Positions 1 to 7,982 of a stretch of 35,526 nt of DNA are shown here, piece after piece (positions within the stretch are counted from its first letter, which is position 1; each line of letters begins with the position of its first letter). The notes under the pieces were generated by a model. It did not search any database, was not told the origin of the DNA, and was given only the letters and a program-made list of their open reading frames with translations. The DNA is from Rhizobacter sp. OV335. GTDB lineage: Bacteria; Pseudomonadota; Gammaproteobacteria; Burkholderiales; Burkholderiaceae_C. Location of the stretch: assembly GCF_900142965.1 (NCBI RefSeq), contig NZ_FRCQ01000046.1:1-35526 (forward strand), in the 5' to 3' direction. A program made the translations under genes and the position numbers.

Positions 1-43
1 CTCCTGTCGAAACTCACCGCTCCCATTTCGAGCGCAAAACGCG

Positions 44-460
44 TCATATGGAGATCATGAACCGGCTGAAAGCGCCTCGGTCGCTCTTGATCCCCAAGAT
101 CTTGAAAATGCGCGCGAGGTAGTCGACGCACGGTTCTCTCGCCTCGGTGTCTTCCAAGTAAAACGCTTCGACGGTCGGAGTCATCTGTCCGAAGACCCAT
201 GTGTCGCTCGGGTTCGCCTGTATGCCGGCAACGAGTCGATCGATGAGTGAGTTGATGAGCGGCTCAAGGCGGCGGCGCTCCTCCACGGCAGGTGCGCCCG
301 GCAGGTTGAGAAACTTGGGCTCCTTCCGCAAGGCCTCGAGAGCAGCAACCGTACTTGCGTCGATATGCAGGATTACTGAAGCGCCCGGAGAGGCTTTCGC
401 CGTCAGCACCGGCAGGAACACCAGAAGTGCGAGCGCGGAAGTGCAGGTACGTCGGCTCAT
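44..460 (-). CDS. Small secreted protein, DUF4844-like
   Basis: This encodes 138 residues beginning with a typical Sec signal peptide: an Arg pair, a hydrophobic stretch ALALLVFLPVL, and a probable cleavage site after AKA near residue 23. The mature part is about 115 residues, with a motif-like segment TPTVEAFYLEDTEAREPC and a Gly-Ile-Lys-Ser-Asp-Arg-Gly-Ala-Phe end. From memory this resembles the DUF4844 family, which has no assigned reaction; that family call is tentative. Export to the periplasm is inferred from the leader. The gene lies 80 bases downstream of another minus-strand hypothetical gene and could be co-transcribed with it. No catalytic motif is visible and no function is proposed. 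Confidence 0.65.
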   Translation of the reverse strand: MSRRTCTSALALLVFLPVLTAKASPGASVILHIDASTVAALEALRKEPKFLNLPGAPAVEERRRLEPLINSLIDRLVAGIQANPSDTWVFGQMTPTVEAFYLEDTEAREPCVDYLARIFKILGIKSDRGAFSRFMISI

Positions 461-540
461 GATGAGAGTATGCGATGAGGTGGGCGCGGGGGGCCTGCCT
501 GCTCAATAGCAGTCACTCGCGACCGGCAGCAATTGGCCGA

Positions 541-1179
541 TCAGCGACCCTCGCTCCAGATGCCTCGCTGAAGTGAATGGAAGTGTTGCATCTTGCCGTC
601 GAACCTCGTGACAGAGTCCTGAAGATTCCAGCCTGACTTTCCTGTGACAAACACTTCCCATTGCGGTAGGAACTGGCCCAACTTGTTTGAGCCGTTTAAC
701 TTGTCCAGGTAGGCGACGGCCGCCATAGCGTCGCCTTGGTCAAACCATAAATCTGAACGTCCAAGGTAGTAGCTCAAGTACTGATCGAGGAAGTCACAAC
801 CCTTCGGATTGTTGAACGCCGCCAGAGCAAGGCAATAGGCGCTACCAGCGTAGCAGACGTCGCTTCGCAACAGAAGGTGGCCGATTCGTTCAGTGAACTG
901 CTTGCGTCCGTTCAACGCTGCAAGGTAGGCACCAGCTGTCCTCGGTCGCCAGTCAAAGTGGGTCAGTAGAAGATCGACCAGTTGATCGTCCGCCGCGCTG
1001 AGATTCGAGAGTAGAAACGTGTCGACATCCTCGCGCTGGAGACCGAAATAGAGCGGGCGCACCCACCGTTCCACGATCTCGTTCGGGAGGCGCTCTTCGG
1101 AGGTCGGCACCTCGATCACGGAAAAAGGGTTCAGGTGGCGGATGGTGGCACCGGCAACGTGAAGCTGAAGTTCATCCAT
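541..1179 (-). CDS. DUF6000-like hypothetical protein
   Basis: This encodes about 212 residues starting at MDELQLHVAG. An in-frame start at 1335 would add 52 residues, but that stretch (Ser/Arg/Pro-rich, no hydrophobic pattern) reads like untranslated DNA, so the internal Met is preferred. No strong ribosome site marks either start. The protein has no signal peptide or membrane segment. It looks helical, with repeated Leu-rich stretches such as LLLTHFDWRPRTAGAYLAAL and AYCLALAAFNNPKGCDFLDQ, and a WFDQGDAMAAVAYLD segment. These recall the DUF6000 family, whose members I remember as uncharacterised and HEAT-like; the assignment is from memory. It sits upstream of the small secreted protein on the same strand. 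Confidence 0.65.
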   Translation of the reverse strand: MDELQLHVAGATIRHLNPFSVIEVPTSEERLPNEIVERWVRPLYFGLQREDVDTFLLSNLSAADDQLVDLLLTHFDWRPRTAGAYLAALNGRKQFTERIGHLLLRSDVCYAGSAYCLALAAFNNPKGCDFLDQYLSYYLGRSDLWFDQGDAMAAVAYLDKLNGSNKLGQFLPQWEVFVTGKSGWNLQDSVTRFDGKMQHFHSLQRGIWSEGR

Positions 1180-1423
1180 GGTTCTGCGGCGCTCAGTCTT
1201 GGAGGTGCCGTCATTGTGTATTGGCCGACCCTGCACCGGCTTCCCGATCTGGCATGTCATGCTGAAGTCGACTCGCCGGAAGCTGCCTTTCGCGAACGGC
1301 GGGTTCTGGCCGACATCAGTCGAGTTCGATTCCAAAACCGCACTCGCCGTGAGCGGAGGCTGAGCCTGTCAAGGGCCGCATGAACAAGCGGTATCCTCAG
1401 CACCTTTACTCAAAAGGATCGAG

Positions 1424-1573
1424 ATGGCACTGTCAAAGAAGAAGCGCGTCGGCAAGAGAACCATTTCTGCCAAACAAGTCAGGAAGACGGCCAGCGGCCG
1501 GAAGCGCCGCAAGGCCGACGGCACCCAGCCCCCGAAGGCGGTGACCCCGGCTTCGACGCCTGCGGCGTCCTGA
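1424..1573 (+). CDS. Very small Lys/Arg-rich protein (49 aa)
   Basis: This short frame begins with ATG after an AAAAGGA ribosome-site-like stretch and ends with TGA. The product has a basic first half (KKKRVGKR, GRKRRK) and a Pro/Ala/Thr-rich tail, with no hydrophobic segment. Composition suggests nucleic-acid binding, resembling the short histone-H1-like basic proteins of betaproteobacteria, but I do not recognise a family. It is divergent from the DUF6000-like gene (244-base gap) and is followed by an 8-bp GC-rich hairpin. The case for a real gene rests on the ribosome site, the clean basic composition and the hairpin just after the stop. Confidence 0.55.
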   Translation: MALSKKKRVGKRTISAKQVRKTASGRKRRKADGTQPPKAVTPASTPAAS

Positions 1574-1595
1574 CCACTGGGGTCAGCAGATCGCG

Positions 1596-1614
1596 CCAAG
1601 CCGCTTCGGCTTGG
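1596..1614 (+). terminator. GC-rich stem-loop after the small basic gene
   Basis: CCAAGCCG and CGGCTTGG form a perfect 8-bp stem with a 3-base loop, 22 bases after the stop at 1573 and 35 bases before the next start. No T-run follows, so it would be an imperfect intrinsic terminator or only an mRNA 3'-end stabiliser. Confidence 0.4.
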
Positions 1615-1649
1615 TCGATCGCGCGCGGCTCAAGTGAGAACCTCCCCGA

Positions 1650-2897
1650 ATGCTTCTCGACATCGGCCCGCTGCGCCGCAATGCCGCCTTTCGTCGTCTG
1701 TTCGCCAGCCAATTCATCTCCGGCCTGGGCACCATGGTCAGCTATGTGGCCGTGCCCTGGCAGCTCTACCAGCTGACGCATTCCAACGCGCAGGTGGGCC
1801 TGTTGGGCCTCGTGCAGCTGGTGCCGGTCGTCGCCTGCGGGCTGCTGGGCGGCGCGCTGGCCGACCGCGTGGACCGCAAGCGCCTGCTGATCGCATCGGA
1901 AGCCCTGATGGCGCTGTGCCTGGCGGGCCTGCTGGCCAACGCGCTGACAGCGGCGCCCAGCGTGCTGGCGATCTACGCGCTGGTGGCCGTGCTGCAGGGC
2001 GCCAGCGGCTTCCATCGCCCGGCGCTCGAGGCGTTGACACAAAAGCTCGCGCGGCCCGAAGAGTTCGCCGCCGTCGCAGCGCTGTCTTCGGTGCGTGGAA
2101 CCGTCGGCATGGTGGCCGGGCCGGCGCTGGCCGGCTTGCTGCTGGCGCGCTGGGGTGTGGTGGGCGCCTATCTGTTCGACTTCTGCACCTTTCTCGCGGC
2201 GCTGTTCTTCATCTCTCGCATCCCGCAGGCGGCCATCGGCACCGTGGATGCTCCGGGCGAACGTCCGCATCTTCTCAGCGATCTGGGCGAAGGCCTGCGC
2301 TACGCGTGGGCGCGGCCCGAGCTGATGGGGACCTACATCGTCGACATCGTCGCGATGGCCTTCGCCTTCCCGGTGGCGCTCTTCCCGGCCATGGCGGCGG
2401 CCGACGGGCGCACCGAAGCCGTGGGCTGGCTGCTGTCGGCGATGTCGATCGGCGCGCTGGCCATCGGCCTCTTCAGCGGCTGGACCGGCAGGGTCGTGCG
2501 CCATGGCCGTGCGGTGGTCATCGCGGCCGCCGTGTGGGCGCTCGGCATCGTGGCACTGGGCTTCGCGCCCAGCCTGGCGCTGGGTCTGCTTTGCCTTGCG
2601 GTGGCCGGCGCGGCCGACATGGTCAGCGGCGTGTTCCGCGGCACGATCTGGAACCAGACCATTCCCAACACGCTGCGCGGGCGCCTGGCCGGCATCGAGA
2701 TGATCAGCTACCTGACCGGCCCGCTCATCGGCAACACGCGGGCCGGCTTCATGGCCGACGCCTGGGGTGTCTCGGCCGCCGTCTGGATCGGCGGCGCGAT
2801 CTGCTTCGCAGGCGTCATCGCGACCGGGTTCGCCTTGCCGCGCTTCTGGGCCTACCGCAGCGCACCGGTGCACGCTGCGGGCGTCGTGGCGGCTTAG
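1650..2897 (+). CDS. MFS transporter (EntS/MFS_3-like exporter)
   Basis: This encodes a 415-residue inner-membrane protein with about twelve hydrophobic segments, the usual length for the major facilitator superfamily. After an amphipathic start (RRNAAFRRLFASQFISGLG) come the first helices and the loop-2 signature GGALADRVDRKRLL, near residues 66-80, corresponding to the conserved MFS motif between helices 2 and 3. The general pattern matches the MFS_3/EntS group of drug or siderophore exporters; the substrate cannot be read from sequence. No signal peptide is expected. The gene is monocistronic on the plus strand and meets the convergent lactonase-like gene with only one base between the two stops. 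The start has only a weak purine-rich upstream region. Confidence 0.85.
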   Translation: MLLDIGPLRRNAAFRRLFASQFISGLGTMVSYVAVPWQLYQLTHSNAQVGLLGLVQLVPVVACGLLGGALADRVDRKRLLIASEALMALCLAGLLANALTAAPSVLAIYALVAVLQGASGFHRPALEALTQKLARPEEFAAVAALSSVRGTVGMVAGPALAGLLLARWGVVGAYLFDFCTFLAALFFISRIPQAAIGTVDAPGERPHLLSDLGEGLRYAWARPELMGTYIVDIVAMAFAFPVALFPAMAAADGRTEAVGWLLSAMSIGALAIGLFSGWTGRVVRHGRAVVIAAAVWALGIVALGFAPSLALGLLCLAVAGAADMVSGVFRGTIWNQTIPNTLRGRLAGIEMISYLTGPLIGNTRAGFMADAWGVSAAVWIGGAICFAGVIATGFALPRFWAYRSAPVHAAGVVAA

Positions 2898-2898
2898 C

Positions 2899-3696
2899 TT
2901 ATTTCGCCGAAGCCGGGAAGGCCGGCAGCTTGCCGATGTCGCGCGGGTCGTGCTGGATGATGACCGTCGCCTTCAGGTTCTTCGCGATCTGCTTGACGCG
3001 CTGGATCGACGCGAGGGTCTGCGCGCGGTCGTAGTTGAAGCCCGGCACGCCGTCGTGCTCGTAGTTCTCGTGGAAATGCACGGCATCGCCGCTCAGGATC
3101 ACCGGCCCCATCTCCTTCAGGCGCACCAGCAGGATGCTGTGCCCCGGCGTGTGGCCCGGCGCGCGCAGCATCATCACGGTGCCGTCGTCGAACACGTCCT
3201 TGTCCACGCTCAGCGGCTCGACCTTGCGCTTCTCGGCGATCCACTCGGCGAAGCCCTTCACGTTCGCACTGCCCATCGGCGGCGTGGCATTGATGCCGTC
3301 CCAATCGCCCTTGCCGATCAGCAGCGTCGCATTCTTCAGCGGCGCCAGCTGCCCGGTGTGGTCGGCGTGGTAATGGCTGATGCCGACGTACTTCACGTCT
3401 TCGGGGTTGACGTTGATCTGCTTCAGCAGATCGGCCAGCGGCTTGTTGGTCGCGCTTGGGACGGATCCCGGCAGGTAGCCCGTGTCCCAGACCATCACGT
3501 CCGAGCCGTGGCGGATGACGTAGCAGCTGAAGGTGAAGGGCTTCGTCGTCTCGCTGTAGGCGAAGGTGTCGCTGAAGCGCCTCGGGTCGTTGGTCCCGGT
3601 GCCGCAATCGAGGCGCGTCAGCGTGACCTCCTGGGCTGCCGCCGAAAGGGAAAGAAGCGCGCCGATGCCGAGCGCCAACCAGAAACGGTGTTTCAT
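2899..3696 (-). CDS. Secreted metallo-beta-lactamase-fold hydrolase, AHL-lactonase-like
   Basis: This encodes 265 residues with a Sec signal peptide (MKHRFWLALGIGALLSLSAAAQ). The dinuclear-metal motif SHYHADHTG is present with His108, His110, Asp112 and His113. Further expected ligands are visible: His in APGHTPGHS, Asp in LSGDAVHFH, and a C-terminal His in IIQHDPRD. This ligand set and order match the N-acyl-homoserine lactonase-type branch of the superfamily, but lactonase activity is an inference; other ester or lactone substrates are possible, and a periplasmic location is unusual for AiiA-type enzymes. It has a strong AAGGAG ribosome site and its ATG overlaps the upstream gene's TGA (ATGA, 3693-3696), so translation is probably coupled to the neighbouring hydrolase-like gene. 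Confidence 0.85.
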   Translation of the reverse strand: MKHRFWLALGIGALLSLSAAAQEVTLTRLDCGTGTNDPRRFSDTFAYSETTKPFTFSCYVIRHGSDVMVWDTGYLPGSVPSATNKPLADLLKQINVNPEDVKYVGISHYHADHTGQLAPLKNATLLIGKGDWDGINATPPMGSANVKGFAEWIAEKRKVEPLSVDKDVFDDGTVMMLRAPGHTPGHSILLVRLKEMGPVILSGDAVHFHENYEHDGVPGFNYDRAQTLASIQRVKQIAKNLKATVIIQHDPRDIGKLPAFPASAK

Positions 3697-4409
3697 TTTT
3701 TCTCCTTGTTCATGTCAGAGGGATCAGAGGGGAGTGACGAGAATCGAAAATTGCAGTGGCTCGCACCGCCGGCCAGGGTTTGCGTGCGTTCCAGGCGAAT
3801 GCCTCGCGCGGCATAGGCGACGAAATCGAGCCCGCAGATGTTCGGCAGGATGTCCTTGTCGCCATGCTGGCCCGCGAATTTGCAGAAGCCGCAAGCGGTG
3901 TAGTCGATGCCGAATTCAAAGCTGTCGCCCGGGCCCGGCTCGACGAAGTCGTAGACGAAATCGTCCGGAAACTCGCTCCGATGGCTTGCCGTCGTGCTGG
4001 TGGCAGCCTGCTCGCGCAGCAAGGCCTGATTCTCCGGCGACATGAATTGCTGCCCCGAGGCCAGGCGTTCGGCTTCGGGCACGGTGAGCAATTGCGCCTT
4101 GAAGGTCTCTCGCTCGATGTCGCCGATCACCGGCAGCGGCACGCCGTGTCGCCGCAGCACCCGGCTGATGGCCATGAAGCCCATCAGTCGCATGAAGAAA
4201 TCGCTCATGCGGCTTGCCGCGCCGCCGACATAGGGCATCTGCGTGAGCACGGTCTCGAATTCGTCCATCACCTGTTGCCTGACTTCATCCATGTCGGTCA
4301 GGTTCGCGCGCTCGCGCAGCATCGCTTCGGCCAGGTCGAGCCGATGGCGCATGGCTGCTTCCATGGCCTCGCGGTGCGACTCGTAGAAGGGGTGGATGAT
4401 CTCGGCCAT
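3693..4409 (-). CDS. L-2-amino-thiazoline-4-carboxylic acid hydrolase-like protein
   Basis: This encodes 238 residues starting at MAEIIHPFYE, with an AAAGGG ribosome site. A longer open frame up to 4886 is rejected because it runs antisense through the APS kinase. The C-terminal half carries a conserved pattern: DYTACGFCKF (Cys pair), then DILPNICGLDF, then a Gly-Gly-Ala-Ser-His-Cys-Asn-Phe-Arg-Phe segment. I recognise this as the ATC-hydrolase family (PF14196), named for ring opening of a thiazoline in the L-cysteine route of Pseudomonas. Many family members are of unknown role and the N-terminal half is helical without obvious motifs, so the substrate is uncertain. It is the first gene of a two-gene minus operon with the lactonase-like hydrolase and is divergent from cysC. 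Confidence 0.75.
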   Translation of the reverse strand: MAEIIHPFYESHREAMEAAMRHRLDLAEAMLRERANLTDMDEVRQQVMDEFETVLTQMPYVGGAASRMSDFFMRLMGFMAISRVLRRHGVPLPVIGDIERETFKAQLLTVPEAERLASGQQFMSPENQALLREQAATSTTASHRSEFPDDFVYDFVEPGPGDSFEFGIDYTACGFCKFAGQHGDKDILPNICGLDFVAYAARGIRLERTQTLAGGASHCNFRFSSLPSDPSDMNKEKK

Positions 4410-4491
4410 GGCGAACCCTTTGTCGTGCGTGGACCAGGCGCGTCTTATACAACGGGTTCCCATCCACACCCTCGTCCTGGAAGGAACAGCG

Positions 4492-5130
4492 ATGCCGTCG
4501 ACATTCACCGAAGCTTCGTCGCCCGATCTCTCGCCGCCTGATCTTTCGCCGCCTGACCCATCATCGCTCGCGCTGCTGCGCGAACGCGTGTTCGGCCGCC
4601 ACCCCGCCACGGTGTGGATGACCGGCCTCAGCGGGGCCGGCAAGTCGACGCTCGCCGCGCTGCTCGAACGCACGCTGCTGCAACGCGGGCGGCCCGTGCT
4701 GGTGCTCGACGGCGATGTCGTGCGCGAAGGCTTGAACCGGGGCCTCGGCTTCTCCGATGCCGACCGCGACGAGAACATCCGCCGCATCGCCGAGGTCGCG
4801 CGCCTGGCCAACGACGCCGGCCTGCAGGTGCTCGCCGCGGTGATCTCGCCGCGCGCCGCGCACCGCGCCGCGGCACGCGAGCGCATCGGCAGCGCCCGCT
4901 TCGTCGAGGTTCACCTGAGCACCTCGCTCGCGACCTGCGCGGCGCGCGACCCGAAGGGCCTGTACGCCCGTGCGAAGGCGGGCGGGCTGGCCGACTTCAC
5001 CGGCATCGGCTCGGCCTACGAGGCGCCCGCGCAACCCGAACTGCGGCTGGACACCGGCGAGCTGACGCCGGCCGACGCCGCGGCCCGGGTGGTGGCGCTG
5101 CTGCAGGCGCGCGGGCATCTTCCGGCCTAG
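4492..5130 (+). CDS. cysC: Adenylylsulfate (APS) kinase
   Basis: The encoded 212-residue cytoplasmic enzyme phosphorylates APS with ATP to give PAPS. Walker A GLSGAGKST lies near residues 45-53. The family's substrate loop DGDVVREGLNRGLGFSDADR follows, then DENIRRIAEVARL, and finally DPKGLYARAKAG, all diagnostic of CysC. The start at 4492 has a GGAAGGA ribosome site; an upstream in-frame ATG at 4396 lies inside the divergent gene and is not used. Residues 9-23 are a short Ser-Pro-Asp repeat outside the core. It stands alone, without cysD or cysN nearby, so its partner genes must be elsewhere, or it may serve PAPS-dependent sulfation rather than assimilation; the context does not decide. Confidence 0.92.
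   Translation: MPSTFTEASSPDLSPPDLSPPDPSSLALLRERVFGRHPATVWMTGLSGAGKSTLAALLERTLLQRGRPVLVLDGDVVREGLNRGLGFSDADRDENIRRIAEVARLANDAGLQVLAAVISPRAAHRAAARERIGSARFVEVHLSTSLATCAARDPKGLYARAKAGGLADFTGIGSAYEAPAQPELRLDTGELTPADAAARVVALLQARGHLPA
4516..4560 (+). repeat. Three 15-bp in-frame units in cysC 5' end
   Basis: Three imperfect 15-base units encode SSPDL, SPPDL and SPPDP in the non-conserved N-terminal extension of CysC. The unit length preserves the frame, so copy-number change would only lengthen the flexible extension. Confidence 0.7.
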
Positions 5131-5164
5131 CTGCTGCGGCCTTGCCCGGTAACATCCCCGCCGC

Positions 5165-7333
5165 ATGGAAGTACCCCGCGACATGGCCGATCCTGGCGAC
5201 GCCCACCCCACGACGCTGCAGGAAACGCCGCTGACGCGCTTCCTGCGCGCGGTGATGTGGGGGGCGGCGATCGTGCCGCTGGCCGGCTTCATCGCGGTGA
5301 GCTGGTGGGCCTGGCGCGCGGCCGCCGATGACGGCCGCAACACGCTGGTTCGCACCAGCGACGTGGCGGCGCGGCATGCGCAGCGCATCTTCGACGCGTC
5401 GCGCGAGATCGCCGAGAAGTCGCTGCGCTTCGTCGGCGTACCCGACGACGAGGTGCGGGCCAACGAGGCAGCGCTGCGCACGCGGCTGATGGACACCAGC
5501 ACCGGCATCCCGGGCGTGCGCTCGATCTCGGTGTGGGATGCGCAGGGACATCACCTGGTGGGCACCGGGTTTCCGGTCGGCTCCAGCAGCGTCTCGATCG
5601 CCGACCGCAACTACTTCCAGCAGATGAAGGCCACGCAGGACCGGCTGGTCATCGGCGACATCGTGCTCGGCCGCGCCTCCGGCATGCCGGCGCTCAGCAT
5701 CGCGGTGCGCCGCCCGAGTGCCGACGGCGGCTTCGGCGGCGTGGTCGTGATCGCACTGCAGCCGGCGGTGTTCGAGGAGTTCTACCGCTCGATCGCGCTG
5801 GAAGAAGCCGGCGTCAGCACCTTCACGCTGTTCAAGGCCGACGGCACGCTGCTGACGCGTTGGCCGGCACTGCCGACCCCGGTGGCCCGCCTGCCGGAGG
5901 CCAGCCCGGTGATCGCCGCGGTGCGGCGGGGCGAGCACGCGGGCGTGCTGAGCTTCCGCTCCAGCTTCGACGGCGCATCGCGCACCGTGAGCTACCAGCA
6001 GGTGCGCGACCTGCCGGTCTACGTCAGCAGCTCGCTGCGCGACGATGCGATCCTTGCCGACTGGAAGCGCCTCGTCGCGCTGCTCGCGGCCATCACGCTG
6101 CCGGTGACGATCGGCCTCGTGTCCGTGGCCTGGCTCGCGCTGCGCAAGACGCAGCTGGAGCAGCGCATGGCGGTCGAGATCCATGCCGAGACGCGCAAGC
6201 GCGCGCAGGCCGAGAAGGCGGCGCTGCAGTCGCAGAAGCTGGAGGCGCTGGCGCAGCTGACCGGCGGCGTGGCGCACGACTTCAACAACCTGCTGGCGAT
6301 CGTCAACAGCAACCTGCACGTCGTGAAGAAGCTGCGGCCGGACGTGGCCGAGATGAAGCAGATCGGCGCGATCTCGCGCGCAGTCGGCTCGGGCGCGCGG
6401 CTGACGCGCCAGCTGCTGTCGTTCTCGCGGCGCCAGGCGCTGAAGCCGGAGCGGGTCGAGCTGGCGACGTGGCTGCCGGCGGTGAGCGAGCTGCTGAAGG
6501 CGACGCTCGGCAGCAGTGTCGCGCTGTCGCTCGATGTGGCACCGGACGTTTCCCCGATCCGCGTCGATGTCGGCGAGCTGGAACTCGCATTGATCAACCT
6601 GGCCTCGAACGCACGGGACGCGATGCCGGGTGGCGGCCGCCTGACGATCGAAGCGAGCCAGGAGCCGGCGGGTGAGACAGACGGCGGGGGCGCGCCGGGG
6701 CGCGTGCTGATCCGTGCCACCGACACCGGCACCGGCATCGAACCGGCGCTGCTCGCCAAGGTGTTCGAGCCGTTCTTCACGACCAAGCCGGCCAGCAAGG
6801 GAAGCGGGCTCGGCCTGAGCCAGGTGCAGGGCTTCTGTGTGCAGGCGGGCGGCAGTGCCGAGGTGCGCTCAGAGCCGGGGCAGGGAACGTCGATCCTGAT
6901 GTGGCTGCCGGCCCGTCCGGGTGCGGTCTTCGACGCGGTGCCGGCGTCGCTGGCCGAACCGGCGTCCGTCACCGGCAACGTGCTGCTGGTCGACGACAAC
7001 GACGAGGTTGTCGATGCCACCGCCGAGATGCTGCAGGCCTGCGGGTTGCAGGTGCACAGCGTGCGCTCGGCCGATGCAGCGCTCGACGCGCTCGCGCAGG
7101 CCGCCGAAGCGCCCGACCTGGTGTTCTCGGATGTCTCGATGCCGGGCGACATGGATGGCATCCAGCTCGCCCACGAGATCCGCCGCCGCTGGCCGGCACT
7201 GCCGGTCGTGCTGCTGACCGGCTATGCGACGCGCGTGCACGACGCGACGGCAGCCGGCTTTCGGGTGCTCAGCAAGCCGGTCGGCGCGCAGGCCTTGCTC
7301 GACGAGTTCGTGCGTGCGACGCGAGGGGGCTGA
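5165..7333 (+). CDS. Hybrid sensor histidine kinase with C-terminal receiver
   Basis: This encodes 722 residues. A membrane helix (about 29-51) is followed by a periplasmic sensor of about 250 residues with a Cache-like pattern (YFQQMKATQDR, IVLGRASGMPALSIAVRR), then a second helix (about 302-325). The cytoplasmic part has the phosphoacceptor His371 in GGVAHDFNNLLAI, an N-box NARDAMPGGG, a G1 box DTGTGI, and GSGLGLSQVQG. The C-terminal receiver has the acidic pair DDND and the acceptor Asp656 in VFSDVSMPG. It should autophosphorylate and pass phosphate to its own receiver. There is no linked DNA-binding regulator, so the output partner is unknown. A second possible start, MADPGD at 5183, would shorten it by six residues; neither has a clear ribosome site. 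Confidence 0.9.
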   Translation: MEVPRDMADPGDAHPTTLQETPLTRFLRAVMWGAAIVPLAGFIAVSWWAWRAAADDGRNTLVRTSDVAARHAQRIFDASREIAEKSLRFVGVPDDEVRANEAALRTRLMDTSTGIPGVRSISVWDAQGHHLVGTGFPVGSSSVSIADRNYFQQMKATQDRLVIGDIVLGRASGMPALSIAVRRPSADGGFGGVVVIALQPAVFEEFYRSIALEEAGVSTFTLFKADGTLLTRWPALPTPVARLPEASPVIAAVRRGEHAGVLSFRSSFDGASRTVSYQQVRDLPVYVSSSLRDDAILADWKRLVALLAAITLPVTIGLVSVAWLALRKTQLEQRMAVEIHAETRKRAQAEKAALQSQKLEALAQLTGGVAHDFNNLLAIVNSNLHVVKKLRPDVAEMKQIGAISRAVGSGARLTRQLLSFSRRQALKPERVELATWLPAVSELLKATLGSSVALSLDVAPDVSPIRVDVGELELALINLASNARDAMPGGGRLTIEASQEPAGETDGGGAPGRVLIRATDTGTGIEPALLAKVFEPFFTTKPASKGSGLGLSQVQGFCVQAGGSAEVRSEPGQGTSILMWLPARPGAVFDAVPASLAEPASVTGNVLLVDDNDEVVDATAEMLQACGLQVHSVRSADAALDALAQAAEAPDLVFSDVSMPGDMDGIQLAHEIRRRWPALPVVLLTGYATRVHDATAAGFRVLSKPVGAQALLDEFVRATRGG

Positions 7334-7351
7334 GCACCCCTGCGGGCGTCG

Positions 7352-7741
7352 TCAATGGCGTCGGACGTCGTCTTCGTCAGATTCTTCGTCCGCGTCGTCG
7401 GCGATCGCTTCGACGTCGTCGGATGCGAACGGCCGGCCTGCCGCATTGGTGTCCCACATCGGGTTGGCCACCAGCTGGTCGGGCAGGATGTCGGCCGCAT
7501 CGTCGCGCCCGTCGCCGGTGGCCGAGCCGCGCTCGCCGGTGCCGCTCGCATCGCTGTCGCTGTTGCGGTTCACCGGCAGTGCGCCGAGTTCGCCTGGGTT
7601 GTCGGCATCGGTGGGCATCACGCGCTCGCCTTGCACGTCGCTGCCGCTGTCCGAACTGTCGCTCGGGCCGAGCGCGTCGACGTCGCGGCCGATCGCGCGG
7701 GGGGTGGCGCGTTCGCCGCCGAGGATGCTGCTGTTCGACAT
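7352..7741 (-). CDS. Small highly acidic hypothetical protein
   Basis: This encodes 129 residues starting at MSNSSILGGE, preceded by an AAAGGA ribosome site; a longer frame to 7819 lacks one. The protein is strongly acidic and Ser/Asp/Gly-rich (LGPSDSSDSGSDVQGE, DDVEAIADDADEESDEDD), with few hydrophobic residues, and is probably intrinsically disordered. I recall similar short proteins in other Burkholderiales but no established function. It is convergent with the sensor kinase, 18 bases between stops, and divergent from phaR. A partner-binding or ion-binding role would be a guess. Confidence 0.7.
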   Translation of the reverse strand: MSNSSILGGERATPRAIGRDVDALGPSDSSDSGSDVQGERVMPTDADNPGELGALPVNRNSDSDASGTGERGSATGDGRDDAADILPDQLVANPMWDTNAAGRPFASDDVEAIADDADEESDEDDVRRH

Positions 7742-7913
7742 CGGATAGTCCTTTCGAAGCGGTGGGTGGATGCGGCCGCGCGGTGCGCGCAACCCATGCG
7801 TCCAGACTAGGCGGCGCATCGCGTGCCGTCTGTAGGGCAGGGCGTGGCGAGTCGTAGGACAGGGTCGTGCCTTCGAGCGGGAAAACCCTTCGCGAGCCCT
7901 GGCAGCACGCTCC

Positions 7914-7937
7914 TAGAATCGTTGTGCACCCGCACAA
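7914..7937 (+). promoter_or_regulatory. phaR -10 box and candidate PhaR operator
   Basis: TAGAAT (7914-7919) fits a -10 element. Directly after it, TTGTGC-ACCC-GCACAA (7922-7937) is a perfect 6-bp inverted repeat covering the expected transcription start, 45 bases before the phaR ATG. PhaR proteins bind TGC/GCA-type palindromes and repress their own genes, so this is a plausible self-operator. The pairing is seen; the binding is inferred. Confidence 0.6.
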
Positions 7938-7982
7938 TGACCCATCACGCGACCCCACCGGGTCCCGCAAGGAGTTTTCCGA

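Noticed and set aside
1479-2873. 464-codon minus-strand frame opposite the MFS exporter
   Set aside because: Arg/Ala/Gly/His-rich with no motif; the plus-strand membrane protein is certain.
4410-4886. N-terminal extension of the ATC-hydrolase-like gene
   Set aside because: Runs antisense through cysC, has low-complexity Ser/Arg composition, and the internal Met has a good ribosome site.
7318-7345. GGGG...CCCC hairpin between the sensor kinase and the acidic gene as a terminator
   Set aside because: Only a 4-5 bp stem with no T-run; too weak to list.
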